A stretch of DNA of 64,000 bases from JACRAV01 sp964571235 (lineage in GTDB: Bacteria; Zixibacteria; MSB-5A5; GN15; FEB-12). Below, in pieces: positions 9,165 through 17,581 of the stretch (position 1 is the first letter of the stretch; every line of letters starts with the position of its first letter). The notes under the pieces are model-generated. The model worked only from the letters and a program-made list of their open reading frames with translations. It searched no databases and was not told where the DNA came from. Both the position numbers and the translations under genes were made by a program. The stretch spans positions 248,001-312,000 of the forward strand of contig CAZNAI010000007.1 of NCBI GenBank assembly GCA_964571235.1. Reading direction: 5' to 3'.

Positions 9165-9193
9165 TTGACACCTGAACAAATGTTCAGTATTCT
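9165..9193 (+). promoter_or_regulatory. Promoter with LexA-like SOS palindrome between -35 and -10
   Basis: A -35 hexamer TTGACA (9165-9170) and a -10 TATTCT (9188-9193) are separated by exactly 17 bases. The perfect palindrome TGAACAAATGTTCA (9173-9186) fills the spacer. Its core GAAC-N4-GTTC matches the LexA/DinR SOS box known from Gram-positive and several other phyla. A repressor bound there would block RNA polymerase, giving DNA-damage induction of the zinc-ribbon and helicase genes downstream. The palindrome and hexamers are directly visible; LexA binding is inference. Confidence 0.8.
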
Positions 9194-9238
9194 ACGTATA
9201 CAGCCGATAGATAAGGAAAGCCCGAAAGGAATCAGCTC

Positions 9239-9475
9239 ATGCAGAATCTTAACTTTGAATTTGCAATGGACCGCCCCAAGGCCGACGGAACGGCGCCGGT
9301 ATCCCAACTGCATTTGTACGGCGGAGTCGACGGCGGCGATCTGTTTGGTCCGCCACCGGTGGCTGAGTGTGCTTACCAGAACGCGGCGTCGTGTCCCGAT
9401 TGCGGCGGCGGGATGATCCGGCTGGGTGTTTGTTTTTCCTGTCCGTCGTGTGGCTTTGAAAGTTGCAGTGTTTGA
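9239..9475 (+). CDS. Small zinc-ribbon protein resembling the NrdJ C-terminal tail
   Basis: A 78-residue protein whose last 30 residues carry two CxxC knuckles (CPDCGGGMIRLGVC and CPSCGFESC). This spacing and wording resemble the C-terminal tail of adenosylcobalamin-dependent ribonucleotide reductase (NrdJ), where the cysteines take part in reductant exchange, but the catalytic barrel is absent. The N-terminal 45 residues match nothing I know. It is the first gene behind the SOS-like promoter and ends 20 bases before the helicase start. Roles as a DNA-binding zinc ribbon or as a reductase accessory are both open. The reading frame is convincing; the function is unknown. Confidence 0.7.
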   Translation: MQNLNFEFAMDRPKADGTAPVSQLHLYGGVDGGDLFGPPPVAECAYQNAASCPDCGGGMIRLGVCFSCPSCGFESCSV

Positions 9476-9495
9476 AAAGCGGAGGAATGGGGCGT

Positions 9496-12156
9496 ATGCG
9501 AATTTTAGAACTTGAGCGTTACGGGCTACCTGCCCGGATTATCGAAAGCTGGCGTTTGCGGCAAGGGGAGACCTTGCTACCGGTCCAGCAACGGGCGATC
9601 AGAGCCGGCCTGCTTGAATCGGGAAGCAGGCAGAACCACGAACGGCGGGGGATGATTATCGCCGCGCCGACTTCATCGGGCAAATCATTTTGCGCCGAAC
9701 TGGCGGCGGTGAAGGCTTTGGTGGAACGGAAGAAAGTGGTTTTGCTCTTTCCGCTCAAATCATTGGCCGAAGAAAAATACCGTTCGCTCAATGAATTGCT
9801 CGCGCCACTCGGCATCTCCTGCCTGATTGCCACCGGTGATCACCCCGGTTCCGATTCAGCCTTTTACAAAGGCGACTATCAGATCGCCGTGACAATCTAT
9901 GAAAAATTCGATCTGCTCTTGTCGTCGCGACTGGAATCGCTGGCCACGATCGGTCTGGTTGTAGTCGACGAACTCCAAATGCTCGCCACCCCCAAACGGG
10001 GCGCGGTGCTCGAACGTATTCTGACAAAAATCAAAGCGTACGGACAAGGGCCGTCGCTTATCGGCCTGTCTGCCGTGCTGGCCGGCGGCGGGCTGTCAAC
10101 TCTGGGCGAATGGCTCTCGGCTGTGGTGGTGGAAGAGACTGTTCGCCCGGTAGATCTTTTGGTCGGAGTGGCGGCCGACAAATCGGTTCGGTACCGCTCC
10201 TTTAATTCCGGGCAGATCAGTACCACGGAAAGTCCGTTTGCCAATACCGCCGACGGATTCTTGGACGGTCTGGTTGATTTCCTCAAAGCCGACAGCGGCG
10301 CCACGCTGATCTTTTTGAAATCACGGCAGAACACGGTCGAGATTGCTTTTCGTCTGGCGGCGGCGGTCAATTTTCCGCCGGCCAAATCAGCACTTGAGCA
10401 GTTGCGCGGGGAAGAGCCGTCGTTTTTGGTGCGCTCGCTTTCGCAGGCGCTTTCGCGCGGGGTGGCTTTTCACAATGCCGATCTGTCGTCGCGCCAGCGC
10501 GAAATCGTCAAGCAGGCGTTCGCCGCCGGCGAGATTCACGCACTCTGTGCGACTACAACTCTTGCCATGGGAGTCAATCTTCCCGCCGACACGGTCATTC
10601 TGGAAACCGTGAAATACACCGGCGCACTTGACGACAAAATGGCGCTCGTGCCGATCAGCCGGGCCGATTTTGATAACATGACCGGCCGGGCCGGACGTTT
10701 GGGTCTGCGTGCTGATAAACCGGGGCAGGCAATCGTTCTGGCCAACTCTGAGTTCGAGCGCGATATCTTATGGGAATCGTATGTCGCTCCCTCGGTCGGC
10801 ACCGGTGGTGATTCGGCGCTGATCCTGTCATCGTTCGATTCGATTCCGCTCGAGGATTGGGCGCTCTCGATGGTCACTTGCGGGCTGGTGAAATCCTCTG
10901 ATGATTTCGAGCGTATCTACAAAATGACTCTGCATGCTCTGCAGTATCCCGCCGCAATGCCTGACTGGTCACAGGTGATTCGTCAACTCCAACAGCGTCA
11001 GTGTCTGGTCGTTGATCCCGACGACGGCCGTTTGTCGGTGACACCCTCAGGCAAGGCGACTGCGCAATCGGGGATCACCGTGCGACAGAGCGTGAAACTC
11101 AAAGCGCTCATCAATCGATTTTCTCCCGAATCGGCGTTCGGCTGGATTGCGGTGGCGCTGGCGGTTCCCGACTGGCAACTCCCGCCTCAACTATTGACCC
11201 GCTCTGAGCACCGCGAGAATGTGCCCGTCAAAATGCTCTACCAGCGTTTCGATCATTCGGTCGAGGAGGCAGTTCCGCTCCTGCCGGAAAGTCACCGTCG
11301 TCAGCCGCTTTCGTATCGCTCGGCCGCGGCGCTCAAAGCGCTTCTGCTTCTGCACGACTGGATGTCGCTTGTGCCGGTGCAGAAACTCGAAGAACGGTAT
11401 CAGTTGCATCTTGGTCAGATTTTGTCGCTTGGAGAAACCGCCGCACATTTGGTGCAGGGGATTGCGTTGGTGATTGAGGCCGAAGATTTGGAGAGCCCCA
11501 ATATCGCCATGCTTCGCGATCTGGCTGGTTCGCTTCGCTTTGGTCTTCCCAGCAATCTGATCGATCTGCACAAGCGAGTCGGCGATCTGCTTTCGCGGGC
11601 CGATTTGCGCCTTTTGTCCGAGGCTGGCCTGACCACGCTTGCCGATCTGTCAAACGCTTCCGACCAGCGGCTTGAAGAAATTTTGCATAACCCATCTAAA
11701 TATCAGGCGCTCAAAGCGCGAATAGGAGATTGTTACGAGGAGGTTTCTATGAAAGACAGTTCCCTGCACCCCAACGCCGCCGGATTTGCCCCGGAGTCAG
11801 TCGAGATCGACGGCTCCTTCGAGCACGACCGGTATCTGATCAAGATCAACGGATTCCCCGTCCGTTTGACCGGCAAGTCGTTTAAGTATTTCGCCAAGCT
11901 GGCCTGGTGGCGCCGCCAACAGCCGGCCGGGTGGATTTACAAAGACGATATCGAAATCGGCTTCAATCAGGCCCGGTACCTGTACCGGATGAAAAACGAG
12001 ATCAATCACGAGCTTCGCGCCGACTGGCCGATTGTCGAAAACAACCGGCTGGGGTACTATCGGCTCGACATTGACCCCGGCCGAATTCAGATCAATCTGG
12101 ACAACCTGAAGAACCATCCCGACTACGAACTCCGGAGTCTGGCGACCGTCCAGTAG
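9496..12156 (+). CDS. Ski2-like (HelQ/Hel308-type) DNA helicase with C-terminal winged-helix domain
   Basis: An 886-residue superfamily 2 helicase. The ATG at 9496 lies nine bases after GGAGGA and is preferred to upstream frame extensions. Motif I is APTSSGKS (Lys63), motif II is DELQ (Asp158-Glu159), motif III is LSA, and motif VI is NMTGRAGRLG (Arg401). A helix-hairpin-helix segment lies near residues 700-740 (LLSEAGLTTLADLSN). The last 110 residues look like an OmpR/PhoB-type winged helix (LTGKSFKYFAKL, then RYLYRMKNEINHEL, then LGYYRL). HelQ-type enzymes unwind lagging-strand forks during repair. The SOS-like promoter and the small zinc-ribbon gene upstream fit a DNA-damage role. Confidence 0.85.
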   Translation: MRILELERYGLPARIIESWRLRQGETLLPVQQRAIRAGLLESGSRQNHERRGMIIAAPTSSGKSFCAELAAVKALVERKKVVLLFPLKSLAEEKYRSLNELLAPLGISCLIATGDHPGSDSAFYKGDYQIAVTIYEKFDLLLSSRLESLATIGLVVVDELQMLATPKRGAVLERILTKIKAYGQGPSLIGLSAVLAGGGLSTLGEWLSAVVVEETVRPVDLLVGVAADKSVRYRSFNSGQISTTESPFANTADGFLDGLVDFLKADSGATLIFLKSRQNTVEIAFRLAAAVNFPPAKSALEQLRGEEPSFLVRSLSQALSRGVAFHNADLSSRQREIVKQAFAAGEIHALCATTTLAMGVNLPADTVILETVKYTGALDDKMALVPISRADFDNMTGRAGRLGLRADKPGQAIVLANSEFERDILWESYVAPSVGTGGDSALILSSFDSIPLEDWALSMVTCGLVKSSDDFERIYKMTLHALQYPAAMPDWSQVIRQLQQRQCLVVDPDDGRLSVTPSGKATAQSGITVRQSVKLKALINRFSPESAFGWIAVALAVPDWQLPPQLLTRSEHRENVPVKMLYQRFDHSVEEAVPLLPESHRRQPLSYRSAAALKALLLLHDWMSLVPVQKLEERYQLHLGQILSLGETAAHLVQGIALVIEAEDLESPNIAMLRDLAGSLRFGLPSNLIDLHKRVGDLLSRADLRLLSEAGLTTLADLSNASDQRLEEILHNPSKYQALKARIGDCYEEVSMKDSSLHPNAAGFAPESVEIDGSFEHDRYLIKINGFPVRLTGKSFKYFAKLAWWRRQQPAGWIYKDDIEIGFNQARYLYRMKNEINHELRADWPIVENNRLGYYRLDIDPGRIQINLDNLKNHPDYELRSLATVQ

Positions 12157-12220
12157 GCCGTTATTGATCCGCTTGTGTAACAGTTGGTTGAGACGATGAT
12201 ATGAAGTAAAAAGTTGTCGA

Positions 12221-12248
12221 TTGACAATCGCTGGCCGAATAAGATACT
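12221..12248 (+). promoter_or_regulatory. Candidate promoter for the Lon-like gene
   Basis: TTGACA (12221-12226), a 16-base spacer and GATACT (12243-12248) lie about 50 bases before the Lon-like start. The -35 overlaps a short inverted repeat (TTGTCGATTGACAA). There is no GAAC-N4-GTTC palindrome here, so the protease gene may have its own regulation as well as any read-through from the SOS-like promoter. Confidence 0.5.
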
Positions 12249-12295
12249 TGGACTGCGGTAATTGGCCGGATGGCCGATAATGATAAGGAATGGAC

Positions 12296-14773
12296 ATGTC
12301 CAAGCACATCCTGATTCGTAGCCAGGGACGCCTGCCGGTGATCAGCGCTGACAAGTTGACCGAATACAAGGTCCTCCCGCTGATGACCGGCGTTCTATTT
12401 CCGGGAATGACCTTTACTATCCAGGTCGGTCGCCCCGAAAACCTTGAGCTCATCGAAGAATGCTCGGTCAATTCTGCCCGATTCATCGCCTCGTACTCTC
12501 GTGCCGAGGTAGAAGTAGCCGGTCCTCCGCCGATCCATCAAGTGGGTGTCTTTGCGCTTGTGCGCACCATTACCGAAGGGGCCGCCGGCTCGAAAATCGT
12601 TACTATCGAAGGGCTCTCCCGAGCCATCATTAAGGAAGTCGTCGCGACGGAACCGGCGACCGTGGCGTCGGCCGGCGAAATCGAGACCGCTCCGTTTGTA
12701 TCGCGCATTATCCGCGAGCGCATGGATCAGGTGATTTCGGTAGTCAATGAACTGACCCAACTTGATCCGATGTACTCACCCGAACTAACAAATGTCATTC
12801 GGATGAATGTCGAAGATCCGTCGTTGTTCGCCGATCGAGTTGCCGCAAACTTCCACTTCTCGCTGGCGGCCAAACAGGAAATACTCGAAGCGATCAATCT
12901 CGACCATCGTTTCGACCGGCTTCTGTATTATCTCAACGGCGAACTCGACCGGGTAGTCACTGTACTCTCGGTCAATCGCAACACCAAGCAGAGAATTCAG
13001 GAAGAACAACGCAAGTATTACCTGCGCCAACAGCTTCACGAAATCCGCCGTCAATTGGGCGAGGATTTCTCCGAAGAAAAAGAAGCGGCGCGACTGCGCA
13101 ATCTGATCAAGAATTCGTCGCATCTGCCGCCCGAAGTAGTCGCTCGCGCAAAAATCGAAGTCGACCGCTTATCACAATTATCGCCGGCCTCGGCCGAATA
13201 CGGCGCCACTAAAAGCTATCTTGACTGGATCATGAATCTCCCATGGGGGAAAACGGCGCCGCATGAGTACCAGATGTCCGATGTAGAGCGGATTCTCTCA
13301 AGCGACTACTACGGCCCGACAGTCCTCAAAGAACAAATTCTCCAGCGTCTCGCGGTGCGCCGTCATACCGGCGCTACCGATGATAGCCCGACCCTCTGCA
13401 TGGTAGGCGCCCCCGGCACGGGGAAGGCTTCCCTAGCCAAAGCGATTGCCAAAGCGCTCGGCAAAGAATTCGTGCGCATTTCAGTCGGCGGGATTACCGA
13501 TGTCGCCGAAATCAAAGGATCGCCCCGCACTTATCTTGGCGCCTATCCGGGCAAAATACTCCGTACGCTTCGCGAGATCGGCACCTGCGATGCGGTCATG
13601 CTCATCGAGGATCTCGACTATTTCAATGTCGATAACAACTCGTCGGTGAATATGGCGCTATTGGATGTAATCGACCCGCGCCGGAACGCACGCTTTTTGG
13701 ATAACTATCTTGGCGTGCCATTCGATCTAAGCCAGGTCTTTTTTATCTGTTCGGTGCGAACATACGAGGAAATTCCCGAGCAGTTCATGCCGCGCCTTGA
13801 AATTGTCGAGCTACCTGGGTATATCGAAAAAGAAAAGACCGTCATCGCCAAGCGGTATATCATTCCAAACCTCCTGAAACGACACGGCATTCAGCGGAGC
13901 GAGTTCAAGATCGCCGACAAGGTCCTGGCCAAGATCATCAACGACTACACTCAGGAAGCCGGCCTTCTTGGTTTTTCCCAGCAGATGGAAAAGATCTGCC
14001 GCAAAATCGACTTGGCTCGCGGTGAAAATAATAAATCACAGTGGATTATCACCGAGAAGAATCTCGACTCATATCTTGGCACGCCTATTTTCATTCCTGA
14101 GAAAGCAGAGGTTAAGCCGGAGGTCGGCATTGCCGCCGGGCTGGCCTGGACCGGCGCCGGGGGAGAGCTCATGTTTATCGAGGGGCTCCGAATGAAGGGG
14201 GAAGGGCAGATCATTACCACCGGGTCACTTGGCGACGTGATGCGTGAATCGATTCAAGCGGCTCACTCGTATGTGCGGTCCAAATCGGACATGCTCGGGA
14301 TTGATGCCAACGACTTTCGCGATTTCGATATCCACATACACTTCCCATCCGGCGCTATTCCCAAAGACGGACCCTCTGCCGGAATCACTGTCTGCTTGGT
14401 GATCGCCTCGGTAATGTCCGAACGGCCAATCAGAAATGATATAGCCATGACCGGCGAAGTCACCCTCCGGGGAAAAATCCTGCCGGTTGGTGGCGTAAAG
14501 GAAAAAGTCTCGGCGGCCTATCGAGCCGGTATCAAAACGGTGGTTCTGCCTAAAGAAAACCAAAAGGATATCAAAGACCTCCCAAAGGATATCTTACGAC
14601 ACTCCACCTTCGTCTTTATCGAACGGGTTGACGAATTGTTCAAGTTGTGTTTGCAGAAACCGGTGGCTTCTACCCACACGCTTGAGAAGATTTTTACCGA
14701 CGAAATCAGCCGCTCGCGCCGCAAGAAATCCGGCCGTCGCCGACCGCATCGCGTCGCCGCCAAATCCCGTTAA
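12296..14773 (+). CDS. Lon-like protease with eroded AAA+ ATPase motifs
   Basis: An 825-residue protein with full Lon architecture: N-terminal substrate domain (LPLMTGVLFPGM), coiled coil, AAA+ module and C-terminal S16 protease. The protease dyad is intact: Ser694 in PKDGPSAG and Lys735 in GGVKEKVSAA. The ATPase centre departs from Lon consensus. Walker A reads GAPGTGKA (Ala378 for Thr), Walker B has Glu438-Asp439 in place of Asp-Glu, sensor 1 Asn is Arg488, and the sensor 2 Arg is missing from EAGLLGFSQQ. The ATG at 12296 has AAGGA six bases upstream. It is probably a paralogue with altered ATP use rather than the housekeeping Lon. The C terminus is strongly basic. Confidence 0.88.
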   Translation: MSKHILIRSQGRLPVISADKLTEYKVLPLMTGVLFPGMTFTIQVGRPENLELIEECSVNSARFIASYSRAEVEVAGPPPIHQVGVFALVRTITEGAAGSKIVTIEGLSRAIIKEVVATEPATVASAGEIETAPFVSRIIRERMDQVISVVNELTQLDPMYSPELTNVIRMNVEDPSLFADRVAANFHFSLAAKQEILEAINLDHRFDRLLYYLNGELDRVVTVLSVNRNTKQRIQEEQRKYYLRQQLHEIRRQLGEDFSEEKEAARLRNLIKNSSHLPPEVVARAKIEVDRLSQLSPASAEYGATKSYLDWIMNLPWGKTAPHEYQMSDVERILSSDYYGPTVLKEQILQRLAVRRHTGATDDSPTLCMVGAPGTGKASLAKAIAKALGKEFVRISVGGITDVAEIKGSPRTYLGAYPGKILRTLREIGTCDAVMLIEDLDYFNVDNNSSVNMALLDVIDPRRNARFLDNYLGVPFDLSQVFFICSVRTYEEIPEQFMPRLEIVELPGYIEKEKTVIAKRYIIPNLLKRHGIQRSEFKIADKVLAKIINDYTQEAGLLGFSQQMEKICRKIDLARGENNKSQWIITEKNLDSYLGTPIFIPEKAEVKPEVGIAAGLAWTGAGGELMFIEGLRMKGEGQIITTGSLGDVMRESIQAAHSYVRSKSDMLGIDANDFRDFDIHIHFPSGAIPKDGPSAGITVCLVIASVMSERPIRNDIAMTGEVTLRGKILPVGGVKEKVSAAYRAGIKTVVLPKENQKDIKDLPKDILRHSTFVFIERVDELFKLCLQKPVASTHTLEKIFTDEISRSRRKKSGRRRPHRVAAKSR

Positions 14774-14829
14774 TTGTCGCAACTGGTCACACAGTTGTTC
14801 GCTTTTCGCGTTCTCGATTCAATTCTAAC

Positions 14830-14859
14830 TTGACACCCCGGTCTCGGCACACCTATATT
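14830..14859 (+). promoter_or_regulatory. Promoter upstream of the BACON/dockerin-like secreted protein
   Basis: TTGACA (14830-14835), an 18-base spacer and TATATT (14854-14859) match the sigma70-type consensus in 11 of 12 positions. It lies about 180 bases before the ATG at 15043, leaving a long 5' leader in which I recognise no known riboswitch. Confidence 0.6.
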
Positions 14860-15042
14860 GGTAACGCTGGACGACGGGTAATTTGCATTCTCTATAAGGG
14901 CATCGGTCTGACTGTTCCTCACGCACAGATCGGTCGCTGAATCAGTATGTAAGTCAGGCATTGGCCGCCGTCTCGGCAAATTGTTTTCGATACAAGCTAA
15001 CTACTGCGTAACTGCAAAGCTCTTCTCGGCACGGAGGCATCT

Positions 15043-17385
15043 ATGAAGACGGCACGTCTGGTAGCGATGGCGCTGGCACTTTTTCTTTCAAGTGTGACTG
15101 TTCGCGCACAATTTCACGATCCATTCGACCTTGGGGTCACTGACACGCTCGACATGGTGTTCTCAGTTACTCCACGAGCCGCCACCAATCAACTCAAAGT
15201 CCAGATGGATTTGTGGGTGCTCAACGATTCCAATAATGTCGGGAGCGCGGCTTCCGGCTTTAAGTGGATCAATAATAATCTGAAGATGGACAGCGCCCGG
15301 TTCACTCCCCTCACGCAGGCGAATTTCGACCTTGCCCGTTTCGTCTACGAAGGTAGCAATATCAACCTAACCAACACCAACCACCGCTTTCCGTTTGTGG
15401 GTGCCCGGAGCTTTGAGCCCGGAGTAGTGGCCGGCCCCGCCCGACGATTGTGGTGCCGATATTATTTCTCGCTGACCTCGTGGTCGGTCAATGATTCGAT
15501 TGTCCTTGATACCAATGCTTACAACGGTGGCGTGACGTACAAATTTGTCGATGACCAGCAGAAGAGTTATCGTGCATATTGGACAGGGAAGAAGGTCATT
15601 CACGACCCGGATTATGTGCCACCGTCGACTATCGCCGTGTCGGCCGACACTCTTTCGTTCTCGTCGGTCTTTGGCCAGCCGTCCCCTCCCGGGCAGAGCT
15701 TTTCGATTACGTCCACGCCGAACTCCGTACCCTTCACCGTTACCGAAAACGCTTCGTGGTTACTGAAAAGTCCGTCGCTGGGGAACACTCCGGCCAACAT
15801 CAATGTCACAGTCAATGTCACTGCACTGCCGATCGGGAACTACTTTGATTCGCTGATTGTCGAATCAACAAATGCTACTAATTCACCGCAAGTTGTCTAT
15901 GTGAAACTCGCTATCGTAGCACCACCGCCACAGATCAAAGTGACACCGTCACAGTTGTTCTTCAGCGCAGTAGTGGGCGGCTCCAATCCGGCGTCCAAGA
16001 ATCTGATTATCAAAAATAATGCTCCTGGATCGGTACTCAACTGGACTCTGTCGCACTCGCAATCTTGGCTATCGGTAAGTCCGATGTCCGGCGTGGACTC
16101 CAACACGGTGGTAGCCTCGGTTGACGTCACCGGACTCACTTTCGGCACCTACTATGACACAATAGTCGTGACCGATCCTGCCGCCGCTAACAATCCCGTG
16201 AAAGTACCGGTGTTTCTCCAGATGGGATCGAATCTGCCGATCCTCCAGGCCGATTCGGGGCACTACTTCTTTGTCGTCAGTTTAAGTGAACTCATTTTGT
16301 TTTCGCGTACCATCAATATCCAAAATGGCGGCATAGGCAGTCTTGATTTCAAACTGACCGAAGATGCCAATCGCATTTTTTATCTGACCCCCGACACTGG
16401 CACGGCGCCTCTGCAGGTGACTGTACAATATAAGATATCCACTGCATTTGATGGTCAGGAAGTCACCGACACCATCTGGGCCACCTCGGCTCAGGCGGTG
16501 AATTCGCCGTACCCGATAGTGATCACGTTGCGGTTTGTCGAAGTCCCGGCCGTCATCGGTCTGACCACAGACACGATTAAGTTAACGACGTATGAATGCC
16601 AGCAGGGGGGAGGAAACGTCCTGCCGCAAAAGACATTCACTGTCCAGAACGCGGGCGGCGACGACCCGATGGCTGTCCGTCTTATCCACTCCTCTGATTT
16701 TTTCAGTCTCAATACCGACAGCGGCTACGCGCCGATGATCTTCAGGGTCACCGCCAAATACCCAGATACCGCATTGGGCACGTACTACGACACGATCTTG
16801 GTGACGGCAAAGAATGCCATCAACAATCCGAGAGTAGTCATTGTCAAATACGATCGGATTGCCGGAGATGAGCCGCCCGTAATGTCGGTCAACAAAACTA
16901 CGTGGGCTTTCCCATATCGGGAGGATTCTGGACCTTCGCAGTTTCTGGGGTTGAGCATCAACAATACCAAGCCCGGTTGTATGCCGTGGAACTTCGTGGA
17001 GGATATCCCGTGGTTTTTCCCAACGAAAGATTCCGGCAATGTCCCTGCTGATGTCGGCGCGATTGCCGATGCGCCCGGTTACGCTCTGGGTGTCTACAAA
17101 GATACTGCGTTCATATACGGCCAGGGAGCAGGTAATTCGCCGTGGATCCTGCCTGTTGAACTACGTGTGTGGAAACTTAGGTGCGACGTCGACTGGGACG
17201 GCTACGTAGATATCTCCGACGTTGTAGCTCTCATTGCCTATTCATACTTTAGCGGTCCTGCGCCTCAGCCGACATTTCTTGTCGGTGACTGCGACTGCGA
17301 TGATCAGGTCGATATTTCTGATATCACGCGCCTCATCGACTACGCTTATTTTGGCGGGCCGGTCATCTGCACCAATCCGTACTAG
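15043..17385 (+). CDS. Secreted BACON-repeat protein with paired dockerin-like repeats
   Basis: A 780-residue secreted protein with a signal peptide (residues 1-22, ending VRAQ). After an N-terminal beta domain, Ig-like units of about 100 residues follow. Several fit the BACON pattern (NNAPGSVLNWTLSHSQSWLS, and endings such as GTYYDTIVVT). The last 70 residues form two dockerin-like units with calcium-loop-like sequences (DVDWDGYVDISD and CDCDDQVDISD). There are no catalytic signatures; adhesion or carbohydrate contact is the usual suggestion for BACON domains. GGAGG lies just before the ATG. A strong terminator follows, so this is a single-gene unit. Confidence 0.82.
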   Translation: MKTARLVAMALALFLSSVTVRAQFHDPFDLGVTDTLDMVFSVTPRAATNQLKVQMDLWVLNDSNNVGSAASGFKWINNNLKMDSARFTPLTQANFDLARFVYEGSNINLTNTNHRFPFVGARSFEPGVVAGPARRLWCRYYFSLTSWSVNDSIVLDTNAYNGGVTYKFVDDQQKSYRAYWTGKKVIHDPDYVPPSTIAVSADTLSFSSVFGQPSPPGQSFSITSTPNSVPFTVTENASWLLKSPSLGNTPANINVTVNVTALPIGNYFDSLIVESTNATNSPQVVYVKLAIVAPPPQIKVTPSQLFFSAVVGGSNPASKNLIIKNNAPGSVLNWTLSHSQSWLSVSPMSGVDSNTVVASVDVTGLTFGTYYDTIVVTDPAAANNPVKVPVFLQMGSNLPILQADSGHYFFVVSLSELILFSRTINIQNGGIGSLDFKLTEDANRIFYLTPDTGTAPLQVTVQYKISTAFDGQEVTDTIWATSAQAVNSPYPIVITLRFVEVPAVIGLTTDTIKLTTYECQQGGGNVLPQKTFTVQNAGGDDPMAVRLIHSSDFFSLNTDSGYAPMIFRVTAKYPDTALGTYYDTILVTAKNAINNPRVVIVKYDRIAGDEPPVMSVNKTTWAFPYREDSGPSQFLGLSINNTKPGCMPWNFVEDIPWFFPTKDSGNVPADVGAIADAPGYALGVYKDTAFIYGQGAGNSPWILPVELRVWKLRCDVDWDGYVDISDVVALIAYSYFSGPAPQPTFLVGDCDCDDQVDISDITRLIDYAYFGGPVICTNPY

Positions 17386-17410
17386 TATCGAGTCAATTAT
17401 TTTCCCAGAA

Positions 17411-17432
17411 GGGGGCCGGCGGCCCCCTTTTT
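17411..17432 (+). terminator. Rho-independent terminator
   Basis: A perfect 7-bp GC stem (GGGGGCC and GGCCCCC) around a three-base GGC loop is followed by five T. It lies 26 bases after the BACON-protein stop. Confidence 0.9.
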
Positions 17433-17581
17433 GTTTACCCATAACCGTTTATTAATCTTGACTTTGCGGGGAATTCCTATATCTTCGCCTTAGCATCTCC
17501 TCACTGGTCTGCCCGACAATTTGGCCGATCATTACTGATGCAATGTTGTACTTGCCAAAGATCCTGCAACGGAGGTGTCTC

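Noticed and set aside
14774..14815. Terminator after the Lon-like gene
   Set aside because: The CAACTG/CAGTTG stem is only 6 bp and the following T-tract is offset, so support is too weak.
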